Assembly (NCBI GenBank): GCA_032209605.1
Contig: JASFXZ010000045.1
Coordinates: forward strand, 2,480,001 to 2,544,000
Source: Mactromeris polynyma
Taxonomy: Eukaryota > Mollusca > Bivalvia > Venerida > Mactridae
Direction of reading: 5' to 3'
Length of the DNA stretch: 64,000 nt
Under the pieces are notes generated by a model. The model saw only the letters and a program-made list of their open reading frames with translations. It ran no database searches and had not been told where the DNA came from. A program made the position numbers and the translations under genes. Of the stretch, positions 25,301 through 40,300 are shown one piece after another (the stretch's first letter is position 1; each line of letters opens with the position of its first letter).

Positions 25301-28300
25301 GTAATCTAAAGCAATGTTATTCAATTAGTAATCTTAAGTAATGTTATTCAATTAGTAAACTAAAGTAATGTTATTCAATTAGTAATTTAAAGGTAATGTT
25401 ATTCAATTAGTAATCTAAAGTTATGTTATTGTCAGCACCACCAGCATCAGCATCAACATGGGTGTCAATGTTATTATTTCAACAAACCTTCCAGCTGAGC
25501 TCAGTGTCACTACAAGTATTTTGATCTTCTTCAGTTCATTTTTTGAAGGATAGAAGAAATCCCCATCAGTTTCATCATAGTTGAATCTTTTTGAATCCTA
25601 AAATTATGTATACATAAATTAACATCATAAGATATAGCAAATCATTACAGTGCAACCATTCCAGGGTTGACCCTCTCCTAAGCAACAACATATCTCAATA
25701 AAACCCGAGCAAAATTTACAAACAACTTAACCTCTCAACAACAGCTATACATTGCATCTTCAAACAACAGTTGTTCTAAAAAGGTTGGAAGGAAATTTTT
25801 CTTTCCAATTTAAATAGCCATATTTGCTTTTAAGCGATATTTTAGAAACTGCATAATATAGCAAGATAAAACGTATACTGTTTTATCATTATACAATACA
25901 TAATACTGCTATAATTTTGTAAAAATGTTGAAAAATAATGAAGCCATTTGAACATTTGGTACTGTCAAATTGTACATGTTGATCTGGTAAATCAGGCTAA
26001 TTGTACAAGCGTTAATTTTGCAAAAGAAACACATGTATACAAAGATAAAAATTAAATCTACCTCATGCTATCGAGATATTTTCAAAAAAAAACATTAAAG
26101 TAAGTTTTTATTCCAAATAACAACAACAGAAACAAGCAGTGAGTACGGAAAATCTAGTTTCTTATGTTTTAATTGATAACATTTTGAAAAAAAATTGGAT
26201 AAGCTAGTATACTTTCTCTCCTTTCCAAAAATACTTTTGATATTAAAAATACTTATCAGAATTGTGTGTGCGTTTACCGGAAACATCATCAAAAGTCATT
26301 CTACATGTACACATTAACTAAACAGTGTAGAGTTAATCAATAAATGTATATAATGATAAACTTGTCAAAACACATGGCAAGGCCATCGCCTTAAGAGTTA
26401 CAACCTCTCAACAACTGCCAAACATTGAATCTTCCAACAAGAAGTGCTCAAGGAAGGTTTGAAAAAAATCCAATTTCAGATCTCTAGAGCAACAACCTCC
26501 AACAGCTATCTGTCAAAGTGTGTTGTACTTATTTATAACATAAGTTAAATGAATAAAAAGAAATAAATACAATTTAACAAGAAAATAGTGAAAAAGATGT
26601 CTATTTGCTAGGATACTTCAGCATCCAATCCGTCTACCTATAAATTCTTAACACATAAATCTCAAGGTAAAATAATTACATCGCGGTCTGCACAGTCTAA
26701 CAGCAGATTCTGTTGGCGAGCTTTAAGGATGTTAGGTCTATTATAGAAATATAGTGAATTCATTTGTAATTGATATACTGTATTGCCTGAAATGAAAATC
26801 GAGATAAACCGCTATATTGCAGCATCGTTAAGAGAAAGGGGAGAGTGTGCGTGTGAAAATCTTCACCTTTATGGCATTTGGTACACTTTCATAAGGTCGC
26901 GATACTGCATACATTCGGAAGATGTCGGCCATCTGTACTGTACCAGGCTGGTCTCGATTGATCAACTTCTTGGTAACAAAATCAGCTGCAGTGTTCTCAG
27001 GACAGCACACCAGAATCTTTGCATCTGGTTGGCAATGGTAGACCTGATAATTAGACAAAAAACATGGTAAAATACGAGAAATATGAAGCTCCAAGTACTG
27101 ACTTTCAGCGATTGCTTTACAGATTGCCTGTCAATTGGTCAAAGAAACAATTATTGTCTGACTAAAAAGAAATTTTGAATGCATAGTAACTTGTAACTTA
27201 AGTCTCGCTGGATATTTGCTCAGGGACCTTGCAAGAAACTACAGGAGCTGTTTTGAAATTTGTCTGACATGTCAGTCGGTCCTTGAACTTGCATGAAGCA
27301 ATTAGTGTTAATTAGTGTTTAGTTGGTGCAGGGGTCTTGGTAGTGGTAATTTGAGACGCATCCCAAAAATTCAGAGGCAAAAACGTGTTGTCATGAATCA
27401 ATAGTGGGGCATTTTGGTTGTTGAAATTGTAATTGAGTGCTATCATGGGACTTACAACCTCTTCTGTAAGTGACGTCATTTCAAGAAAATGCAACATGTG
27501 ATGCCACTATTTGCAAGCAGGAAACAAAATTTACTCCATATGGTCACTTCGTTTTCATACTGCCATATGTGGCAAATATTGCTTACTGTCAGCACATGGT
27601 GACGTCATAAGTGACGTTTTGTAGAAATGACGTCACTTAAAGAAGAGGTTGGAAATCGTACAGTGGCGCTGGATTGTTACAGTTATATATATTCTGTGTC
27701 AGGCTTAGATCGAAGATACTTACGTTAGCTGATTAACAAGGGATGACAACAAAACGAGTATATTTGCTTCTTCATTTAGATACAGATAAACTAGTTTCTG
27801 TATCACCCCTCAATACAAACAAAATCTTTTATTAGATAACTGAAGTTTTACTGGACAGGCCTAACCTGTCTGATAGCTTCAGTGACTGTGACAGTCTTGC
27901 CGGTTCCTGGAGGTCCAAAAATCAAGTAGGGCCCTGGTTTGTTGGTTCCCTTCACGATGTTGGTAACTGCTGTCTGCTGTTCTGGATTGAGTTTTCTATC
28001 AAACCATGGCCTACAATAATGCAGAGTGTGGAAAATACGTCGGAATGAAAAATAAGTCTGGTAAAAATAATCCTTTCAGGCAAAGTATCAACCAGGACAA
28101 TAATTAAGTAAAAATCAAGAGTAAGTTATGAGAACTGCATTGCAAAATTCACATCTAGTGTAATTTTAAGAACAAAACGGTTTGGACAACAATCACAAAC
28201 AATTTGTGAGTAAATGTCCACTTCAAAATATAGTATGTTTAGTTATTTTTCTGGTTATTTCTGTGGACCGATAATTTTTGCAACTTTCTGCGGGTACTGT

Positions 28301-31300
28301 CTGATTATAACATATAGAAAGCACAAATTTTAAGGTTATGAATGATATTGCAGACAGTACAACATTAGTAGGCACACTGCCAAATTGTAAAACCTATCAC
28401 TGCAAAATCACTGTTCAGGAGACAAAAAAAAATCAGTTTCGGCTTTTTGGAATCTAATTTTTTGGCATTTATAAAGAGCTTCTTTGTTTTATATTTTCTG
28501 TTAACTTTCAATGGTTTGGTAGTATGTATACAGACTAGCATTATTAAATCTGCATTACAGATAAAACAGCCAAAAAATCATTTTTTCCATCATTGAACTG
28601 ACAGTTAATAAATGGCCACTAAGAATCTCGAATTTCATTAGTTTTTAGCACATACTGAATTAATCCTATTAGAATTAGAAATTTTGTCACCTGACCCTTT
28701 CTAAGTGATCACATTGGTTATAAGATCAAGTGTCTTCCTAAACGATGCCCGAGTATAAAAATTGTCCAAATTTTGTTTTGCCAAAATGCAGTTATAGGTT
28801 TCTAGAACAGTGCTATAATAATATATGAAAGAACTCACTTAAAGATACCCTCTCTAGGTGAAAATGTTGTGGATTTGGCAGGAAAGAGTATAGTTTGAGC
28901 AAAGTGGAAGTCAGTCAATGCACGATGCTGTACCCAGAAATTGAACTTGGTGAAGTCAAAGCGCACATCATACAATAACCCAGGAATCCATTGATTCCGC
29001 AATCTGAAAAAACAGACATTTGAAATTTGTCCACATACAAAACATTCTATAGAATGTGTCACAGAATCTTACTTTACCAAGTCATAAATTTTGATAATTT
29101 GACAGGGATAGTTCTATCAAGCGATTTTTGCGATTTTTCGCACAAAAATCATTTAAATTTCTTTGAAAATACATTAATGCGAGAGAATATCATGCTGGAT
29201 CGCAGTTTAAGAATTGTGTGCCTTTTCGCTAAATTAATGTCTTTTCGCTCAATTGTTTTCAAGCGTTTGTGCATCCCGGAAGAGTCTTTGTTTACAAGCG
29301 TTTTACACACTGTATTTAATAAGCGTCTATCTGAAGTGATGCACAGGAATGAGATGGTAAGATATCATCTGCCATACTCATTGTAACATAATCAGTTTAA
29401 ATAATAATGCAGCATTAGTTTATATCAATACACAAGTGTTTCATTCTAGTCAATATGAATAAAATATTATTCAGTATTGTTTTATTATTGCGTTATCCAT
29501 TAAAAATCTCACTGAAATTGAAATTCTCTCACCAATTTTGGACAAACCAGGGAGCAATTGTCTCATTGAAAATCTGACATAGAATTAACCCTGCTGAATG
29601 TTAGTGGCACACATATCTTACAATCGGTTTTGAACAAACTTCTTAAACTGACTGAGTATGAGTAGATACCCCAGGGTTTGCACTAGGAGTTGAAATTCAA
29701 GTCATTTTTATAATTTCTGACGGGATTTTACCATTTTGTATCCAAATTACCTATAATTTAGAGAAAAATTTACCCTACAGCCAGAATCACAAGAGTCAAA
29801 ATGTGGCCTTTTGGAAATTCCAGGGGTCAAAAGGTCAACTCCAGGGTCAAATGGAACTCCTGTACCCTCTCCTTAAGTTTTATTAAATAGTATGTTACCT
29901 TGGTGCTACTCCAAGAAGAACTTTGTTCAATCTGACAATATGCACAATGGCCTCGTATCTCACTGACTTGTTGTCATGTTGAATTATATATACTTTGTCT
30001 CCTCGCAGTATTGATGGTCGCCTCTCCATTAAACCAGGCACCTTAAAATGTAATTTGTACTTTTGGATAACTGAGAATATTAGCACCCAGATTTATTTAC
30101 TTCTATAGTCTTTATATTGTTTAACTTGTGTATCAGACTTCTGGAACAGTGACTCAAACTATAATGATGAATACACTAAACCCTCAGTAACAATTTATTT
30201 TAAAATACACTTGTCCTGGACAAGTGACCATGTTAAATCTGACTTGTCCGATATGGGAGGCTAGTTGTCCGATATGGGAGGCTAGTTGTCCGATATGGGA
30301 GGCTAGTTGTCCGATATGGGAGGCTAGTTGTCCGATATGGGTCAGTTGTCCGATATGGGAGGCTAGTTGTCCGATATGGGTCAGTTGTCCGATATGGGAG
30401 GCTAGTTGTCCGATATGGGTCAGTTGTCCGATATGGGAGGCTAGTTGTCCGATATGGGAGGCTAGTTGTCCGATATGGGTCAGTTGTCCGATATGGGTGG
30501 CTAGTTGTCCGATATAGGAGGCTAGTTGTCCTATATGGGTCAGTTGTCCGATATGGGAGGCTAGTTGTCCGATATGGGAGGCTAGTTGTCCGATATGGGA
30601 GGCTAGTTGTCCGATATGAGAGGCTAGTTGTCCGATATGGGAGGCTAGTTGTCCGATATGGGAGGCTAGTTGTCCGATATGGGAGGCTAGTTGTCCGATA
30701 TGGGTCAGTTGTCCGATATGGGAGGCTAGTTGTCCGATATGGGTCAGTTGTCCGATATGGGAGGCTAGTTGTCCGATATGGGAGGCTAGTTGTCCGATAT
30801 GGGTCAGTTGTCCGATATGGGAGGCTAGTTGTCCGATATGGGAGGCTAGTTGTCCGATATGGGTCAGTTGTCCGATATGGGAGGCTAGTTGTCCGATATG
30901 GGAGGCTAGTTGTCCGATATGGGAGGCTAGTTGTCCGATATGGGTCAGTTGTCCGATATGGGAGGCTAGTTGTCCGATATGGGTCAGTTGTCCGATATGG
31001 GAGGCTAGTTGTCCGATATGGGAGGCTAGTTGTCCGATATGGGAGGCTAGTTGTCCGATATGGGAGGCTAGTTGTCCGATATGGGAGGCTAGTTGTCCGA
31101 TATGGGAGGCTAGTTGTCCGATATGGGAGGCTAGTTGTCCGATATGGGAGGCTAGTTGTCCGATATGGGAGGCTAGTTGTCCGATATGGGAGGCTAGTTG
31201 TCCGAGAAAATTTGTTAACTGTTTGAATTGTCACAAATTTCAACCCATGGGTTTGCATGATTTTCGTTTGATATATACATGTAGAATGTCCAATGTTAAT

Positions 31301-34300
31301 TAGCTTTTAAAACAGACTTGTCATTGACTGATTTCAAATCAACTGTTCGTAGCCCAATAAGGACGTCAGGCTAGTGGATTTCTAGAGCCCTGGGGACCCT
31401 TGAAAACTTGTCTTCTTATTGAGGTTGTCTCAATATCAAGGTTGAATAATGAGCAAAGTAGCAAAATGGACTTAAAAAACTGTGTTCTTAATTAGTTTAT
31501 GATCGCGCTATGAACTTAGAATAGAAATTTCACCTTTAAAACCATAAGATTACGTCGTCTGTCAATATCCATGGTAACAGCTTTTAAATCATAATGTTTG
31601 ATATCTTCCTGCATCTGCAGTTCCTCTGTCCATAGTAATGTATCAAACTTTGATTTATATGTTTTCAAGTTTAAATCTGCTGTCAGCTCGCGTCTGAAAG
31701 AATTTTGTTAATGGTAAATATTTCATGCATTTTGCAAAAGATGAAACACATCCAGGGTAGAAGGAAAATTAGTGTGAGCAAAGATGCAGACACATGATCT
31801 GCTGATTCAGTCACTTCTTAGATAATTTTTACAATCAAATTAGGTGGTTCAGATATTTAGACTCCATTTGGTTCAGTTATATGCCATGACAGAGGAGATA
31901 TGGACTGGACACCAAACTGAAAATCTTACTTACATTATATAAACAAATTGAGTATTTAACTTGCATAATCAAACCAAATAGAAAATATCTCTAACATTAT
32001 CACACAAACTTTGAGTATCTTACTTACATTATCACACAGAAGTGAATATCCTACCTACAATCCAGTATCTTACTTCCATTATCACACAGAAGCGAATATC
32101 CTACCTACAATCCGGTATCTTACTTCCATTATCACACAGAAGTGAATATCCTACTTACAATCCAGTATCTTACTTCCATTATCACACAGAAGCGAATATC
32201 CTACCTACAATCCGGTATCTTACTTCCATTATCACACAGAAGTGAATATCCTACCTACAATCCGGTATCTTACTTCCATTATCACACAGAAGTGAATATC
32301 CTACCTACAATCCAGTATCTTACTTCCATTATCACACAGAAGTGAATATCCTACCTACAATCCAGTATCTTACTTCCATTATCACACAGAAGTGAATATC
32401 CTACTTACAATCCAGTATCTTACTTCCATTATCACACAGAAGCGAATATCCTACCTACAATCCAGTATCTTACTTCCATTATCACACAGAAGTGAATATC
32501 CTACCTACAATCCAGTATCTTACTTCCATTATCACACAGAAGCGAATATCCTACCTACAATCCAGTATCTTACTTCCATTATCACACAGAAGTGAATATC
32601 CTACCTACAATCCAGTATCTTACTTCCATTATCACACAGAAGTGAATATCCTACTTACAATCCAGTATCTTACTTCCATTATCACACAGAAGCGAATATC
32701 CTACCTACAATCCAGTATCTTACTTCCATTATCACACAGAAGTGAATATCCTACCTACAATCCAGTATCTTACTTCCATTATCACACAGAAGTGAATATC
32801 CTACCTACAATCCAGTATCTTACTTCCATTATCACACAGAAGTGAATATCCTACCTACAATCCAGTATCTTACTTACATTATCACACAGAAGTGAATATC
32901 CTACCTACAATCCTGTACCTTACTTACATTATCACACAGAAGTGAATATCCTACCTACAATCCAGTATCTTACTTCCATTATCACACAGAAGTGAATATC
33001 CTACCTACAATCCAGTATCTTACTTACATTATCACACAGAAGTGAATATCCTACCTACAATCCAGTATCTTACTTACATTATCACACAGAAGTGAATATC
33101 CTACCTACAATCTGGTATCTTACTTCCATTATCACACAGAAGTGAATATCCTACCTACAATCCAATATCTTACTTCCATTATCACACAGAAGTGAATATC
33201 CTACCTACAATCCAGTATCTTACTTCCATTATCACACAGAAGTGAATATCCTACCTACAATCCAGTATCTTACTTACATTATCACACAGAAGTGAATATC
33301 CTACCTACAATCCTGTATCTTACTTACATTATCACACAGAAGTGAATATCCTACCTACAATCCAGTATCTTACTTACATTATCACACAGAAGTGAATATC
33401 CTACCTACAATCCAGTATCTTACTTACATTATCACACAGAAGTGAATATCCTACCTACAATCCAGTATCTTACTTACATTATCACACAGAAGTGAATATC
33501 CTACCTACAATCCAGTATCTTACTTACATTATCACACAGAAGTGAATATCCTACCTACAATCCAGTATCTTACTTCCATTATCACACAGAAGTGAATATC
33601 CTACCTACAATCCAGTATCTTACTTACATTATCACACAGAAGTGAATATCCTACCTACAATCCAGTATCTTACTTACATTATCACACAGAAGTGAATATC
33701 CTACCTACAATCCAGTATCTTACTTCCATTATCACACAGAAGTGAATATCCTACCTACAATCCTGTACCTTACTTCCATTATCACACAGAAGTATATATC
33801 CTACCTACAATCTGGTATCTTACTTACATTATCACACAGAAGTGAATATCCTACCTACAATCCAGTATCTTACTTACATTATCACACAGAAGTGAATATC
33901 CTACCTACAATCCGGTATCTTACTTCCATTATCACACAGAAGTGAATATCCTACCTACAATCCAATATCTTACTTCCATTATCACACAGAAGTGAATATC
34001 CTACCTACAATCCAATATCTTACTTCCATTATCACACAGAAGTGAATATCCTACCTACAATCCAATATCTTACTTCCATTATCACACAGAAGTATATATC
34101 CTACCTACAATCATGTATCTTACTTACATTATCACACAGAAGTGAATATCCTACCTACAATCCAGTATCTTACTTCCATTATCACACAGAAGTGAATATC
34201 CTACCTACAATCCAGTATCTTACTTACATTATCACACAGAAGTGAATATCCTACCTACAATCCAGTATCTTACTTACATTATCACACAGAAGTGAATATC

Positions 34301-37300
34301 CTACCTACAATCATGTATCTTACTTACATTATCACACAGAAGTGAATATCCTACCTACAATCATGTATCTTACTTACATTATCACACAGAAGTGAATATC
34401 CTACCTACAATCCAGTATCTTACTTCCATTATCACACAGAAGTGAATATCCTACCTACAATCTGGTATCTTACTTCCATTATCACACAGAAGTGAATATC
34501 CTACCTACAATCCAGTATCTTACTTACATTATCACACAGAAGTGAATATCCTACCTACAATCCAGTATCTTACTTCCATTATCTCACAGAAGTGAATATC
34601 CTACCTACAATCCTGTACCTTACTTACATTATCACACAGAAGTGAATATCCTACCTACAATCCAGTATCTTACTTACATTATCACACAGAAGTGAATATC
34701 CTACCTACAATCCTGTATCTTACTTACATTATCACACAGAAGTGAATATCCTACCTACAATCCAGTATCTTACTTCCATTATCACACAGAAGTGAATATC
34801 CTACCTACAATCCAGTATCTTTCTTCCATTATCACACAGAAGTGAATATCCTACCTACAATCCAGTATCTTACTTCCATTATCACACAGAAGTGAATATC
34901 CTACCTACAATCCTGTATCTTACTTACATTATCACACAGAAGTGAATATCCTACCTACAATCCAGTATCTTACTTACATTATCACACAGAAGTGAATATC
35001 CTACCTACAATCCAGTATCTTACTTCCATTATCACACAGAAGTGAATATCCTACCTACAATCCAGTATCTTACTTACATTATCACACAGAAGTGAATATC
35101 CTACTTACAATCCGGTATCTTACTTCCATTATCACACAGAAGTGAATATCCTACCTACAATCCAGTATCGTACTTACATTATCACACAGAAGTGAATATC
35201 CTACCTACAATCCAGTATCTTACTTCCATTATCACACAGAAGTGAATATCCTACCTACAATCCAGTATCTTACTTACATTATCACACAGAAGTGAATATC
35301 CTACCTACAATCCAGTATCTTACTTACATTATCACACAGAAGTGAATATCCTACCTACAATCCAGTATCTTACTTCCATTATCACACAGAAGTGAATATC
35401 CTACCTACAATCCAGTATCTTACTTACATTATCACACAGAAGTGAATATCCTACTTACAATCCGGTATCTTACTTCCATTATCACACAGAAGTGAATATC
35501 CTACCTACAATCCAGTATCGTACTTACATTATCACACAGAAGTGAATATCCTACCTACAATCCAGTATCTTACTAACATTATCACACAGAAGTGAATATC
35601 CTACTTACAATCCGGTATCTTACTTCCATTATCACACAGAAGTGAATATCCTACCTACAATCCAGTATCGTACTTACATTATCACACAGAAGTGAATATC
35701 CTACCTACAATCCGGTATCTTACTTCCATTATCACACAGAAGTGAATATCCTACCTACAATCCTGTATCTTACTTACATTATCACACAGAAGTGAATATC
35801 CTACCTACAATCCGGTATCTTACTTACATTATCACACAGAAGTGAATATCCTACCTACAATCCGGTATCTTACTTCCATTATCACACAGAAGTGAATATC
35901 CTACCTACAATCCTGTACCTTACTTCCATTATCACACAGAAGTATATATCCTACCTACAATCCAGTATCTTTCTTCCATTATCACACAGAAGTGAATATC
36001 CTACCTACAATCCAGTATCTTACTTACATTATCACACAGAAGTGAATATCCTACCTACAATCCAGTATCTTACTTCCATTATCACACAGAAGTGAATATC
36101 CTACCTACAATCCAGTATCTTACTTACATTATCACACAGAAGTGAATATCCTACCTACAATCCAGTATCTTACTTACATTATCACACAGAAGTGAATATC
36201 CTACCTACAATCCAGTATCTTACTTCCATTATCACACAGAAGCGAATATCCTACCTACAATCCAGTATCTTACTTACATTATCACACAGAAGTGAATATC
36301 CTACCTACAATCCAATATCTTACTTCCATTATCACACAGAAGTGAATATCCTACCTACAATCCAGTATCTTACTTACATTATCACACAGAAGTGAATATC
36401 CTACCTACAATCCAGTATCTTACTTACATTATCACACAGAAGTGAATATCCTACCTACAATCCAGTATCTTACTTACATTATCACACAGAAGTGAATATC
36501 CTACCTACAATCCAGTATCTTACTTACATTATCACACAGAAGTGAATATCCTACCTACAATCCAGTATCTTACTTACATTATCACACAGAAGTGAATATC
36601 CTACCTACAATCATGTATCTTACTTACATTATCACACAGAAGTGAATATCCTACCTACAATCCAGTATCTTACTTACATTATCACACAGAAGTGAATATC
36701 CTACCTACAATCCAGTATCTTACTTACATTATCACACAGAAGTATATATCCTACCTACAATCTGGTATCTTACTTACATTATCACACGGAAGTGAATATC
36801 CTACCTACAATCCTGTACCTTACTTACATTATCACACAGAAGTGAATATCCTACCTACAATCCAGTATCTTACTTCCATTATCACACAGAAGTGAATATC
36901 CTACCTACAATCCAGTATCTTACTTACATTATCACACAGAAGTGAATATCCTACCTACAATCCAGTATCTTACTTACATTATCACACAGAAGTGAATATC
37001 CTACCTACAATCCAGTATCTTACTTCCATTATCACACAGAAGCGAATATCCTACCTACAATCCAGTATCTTACTTACATTATCACACAGAAGTGAATATC
37101 CTACCTACAATCCAATATCTTACTTCCATTATCACACAGAAGTGAATATCCTACCTACAATCCAGTATCTTACTTACATTATCACACAGAAGTGAATATC
37201 CTACCTACAATCCAGTATCTTACTTACATTATCACACAGAAGTGAATATCCTACCTACAATCCAGTATCTTACTTACATTATCACACAGAAGTGAATATC

Positions 37301-40300
37301 CTACCTACAATCCAGTATCTTACTTACATTATCACACAGAAGTGAATATCCTACCTACAATCCAGTATCTTACTTACATTATCACACAGAAGTGAATATC
37401 CTACCTACAATCATGTATCTTACTTACATTATCACACAGAAGTGAATATCCTACCTACAATCCAGTATCTTACTTACATTATCACACAGAAGTGAATATC
37501 CTACCTACAATCCAGTATCTTACTTACATTATCACACAGAAGTATATATCCTACCTACAATCTGGTATCTTACTTACATTATCACACGGAAGTGAATATC
37601 CTACCTACAATCCTGTATCTTACTTACATTATCACACAGAAGTGAATATCCTACCTACAATCCGGTATCTTACTTACATTATCACACAGAAGTGAATATC
37701 CTACCTACAATCCAGTATCTTACTTACATTATCACACAGAAGTGAATATCCTACCTACAATCCAGTATCTTACTTACATTATCACACAGAAGTGAATATC
37801 CTACCTACAATCCTGTATCTTACATAATTATATTATTGCACCAAATTGTAACCTTACTAACAGTATCATCCTAAATTGAAAATCTCACAAACATTATAAC
37901 ACCAAATCGAAAATCTTACTTTCTTTATCACTCCAAATTTAAAACCATACTAGCATTATCACACCAGGGTTTTATTCACATTATGCCACCAAAAAATGGA
38001 AAATCTTTCTTACACTATAGCACCAAATTGAAAACCGAGACTATGGAATCAAACCACAATGAAAACTAGTTATCACATATGAGGTGAAAACCTCAAGACT
38101 GACAAATAAACATTTATTAACAACAAAATTTCAAATGTACCTCAGTCTATTACTGATTATACCCATGTCCTTGTTTAATCCTTTTGCTACTTCAGATCGT
38201 AAATATGGAGGAACACGACTTATCCCTAACTTGTATTCCTTGGACAGAATATTCTTGGCTGACCTATATTAGACATAGACAAACATGGAAAATTATTCCA
38301 CAGTAGTCAATTAATAAACAAAAAATACAAACTCCCTTCCATGTCAAGGTTTTTACAAGATCGTATTTTCTAGAATTCAAACGCACTGCGAACTGTTCAG
38401 AGCAACAACCCTTAGGAAATGTAAATTTAAGCTGTCGAGGGTTGTTGCTCTAGACTGATTAAATTGAAAGCAAATATTTATTATGGAAAAATAGATATGT
38501 TGCTAAAGAAATGTTATTATTCCAGAGAAGGCCACTCTGGAGAGATTTTTGCAGTATTTTTTTATTCAAATTTAGCTTATTGGCCAGCAATTATCAAAAC
38601 ATCAAAACTAGAAAAAGCAAAAATGCTATGACATACCAAATTTAAGTGAATTTAAAGATAAAAATAAGGGTAGTACTTTTTTGTACTGGCTCTGTCAAAC
38701 AATCTATCTTGAATAATCCAGAACAAGATTCAGACATTTTTTAGAAGGTATTCAGAGTCACGACCTTTCTATACAATTTACATTTATACATTTTGAATAT
38801 TGGTACAGCAATTATAAAAAATGTAATGGTTGCAAATTTACGAATAAGCTGAATCAAACTGACACACGCTTAGTATGTGGCATTTTCTGCTTGACTTTTA
38901 CATTAATTTCTAGTTGTCTTTTCAGAACAATTATACAAATAATCTTGTATTCTCATTATTTCCTGAACATCCCTCATATATATTCCTTATTCATAATTTT
39001 AGAATTCACAGAAAATATAATGCTATACTCATCTAATGTGTTAACAAAGAAAGAATTCATACTTTGGCAAGGGGACACCAGGTACTGTAGTCTCTATGTA
39101 ACAATCTGGAATAGGCTTATGTCTCACAAAGGGAGCAGTAGGAGCCAGATCCTCATGAAGATCACCTAGAAAACAATTAACAAAATATACTATCACATAA
39201 AGCAGAACATTATCATACATAACCAGTATGTTAGAAATAGCAGAGACGCAGATGCTCATGATATTGTCAAAGATGTCATATTGTGCAAAACATCACTGAT
39301 TGCTATCAATACCACCATATTCCACACAAGAGTGTGTCACACAATATGCCCGTCATAAGCCAGAGCTCAGAGTTAAACAAGACAAATTTAAGGTAATTTC
39401 TAAAATCAAAGGGTGATAACTCCCGAGTGACTTAAGCGATATGGATGGTTATCGAACTTGGCCGAGATATTATGCCCACAAACATTTTCACCAAGTTTGA
39501 TGAAACTCTTTGACTAAGAGAGCGGGCAAGGCTAATTTGGCCAATTTTGGATAATTCAAGGGCCATAATTCCAAAGTGCCTGAGGCAATGTGGCTGGTTA
39601 TCGAACTTGGCCGAGATATTATGCCCACAATCATTTTCACCAAGTTTGGTAAAGATCTGGTGAAAACTTTTTGACTTAGAGAGCAGACAAGGCTTATTTG
39701 GCCAATTTTGGATAATTTAAGGGCCATAATTCCGAAGTGCCTAGGACGATGTGGCTGGTTATTGAACTTGGCCAAGATATTATGCCCACAAACACTTTCA
39801 CCAAGTTTGGTAAAGATCAGATGAAAACTCTGACTAAGAGAGCGGAAACCATGTGGACGCCGCCCGCCACGGGTGTTCCCATAATACATCCCGTTTTTCA
39901 AACGGGCGTATAAAAACTGTTGACTCATAATAATTTTTCAGAACATTATAACATATAATAATGACATTGAAAGATGCAATTTCATTTCCTTAAATATTGT
40001 AAAGGAAAGTAAAATTTTTAGCATTCCTTCTGTGCAAAATAAATTATTATCAGTTTTTTCAAGCAATACCTCAACTAAAAGCAACGATTTACAAACAGGT
40101 CTCTACCTTAATTGATACATTTATGGCATGGCTCTAAAAGCATGTAAATACTTCCAAAAACGATTTCACGCCAAAATGCAACTATGGGTTTTTAGAACAG
40201 TGTCATCAATATATTAATTCAACAAAGGTCAATAACCCTATAAAAAGGAATCTAAATATAGAATTTTTTCCTTAATTGACAGTTTTTTAAGTAATAAAAC

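Noticed and set aside
32041..37840. Evenly spaced repeats that could suggest a CRISPR array, and many 67-codon open frames inside them
   Set aside because: Units abut without unique spacers, the host DNA is clearly intron-bearing animal sequence, and the open frames recur only because a 50-bp unit shifts frame.
39488..39928. 146-codon minus-strand open frame
   Set aside because: Lies entirely in the inverted copy of the interspersed element; the same translated phrase appears in three frames at 11431-11876.
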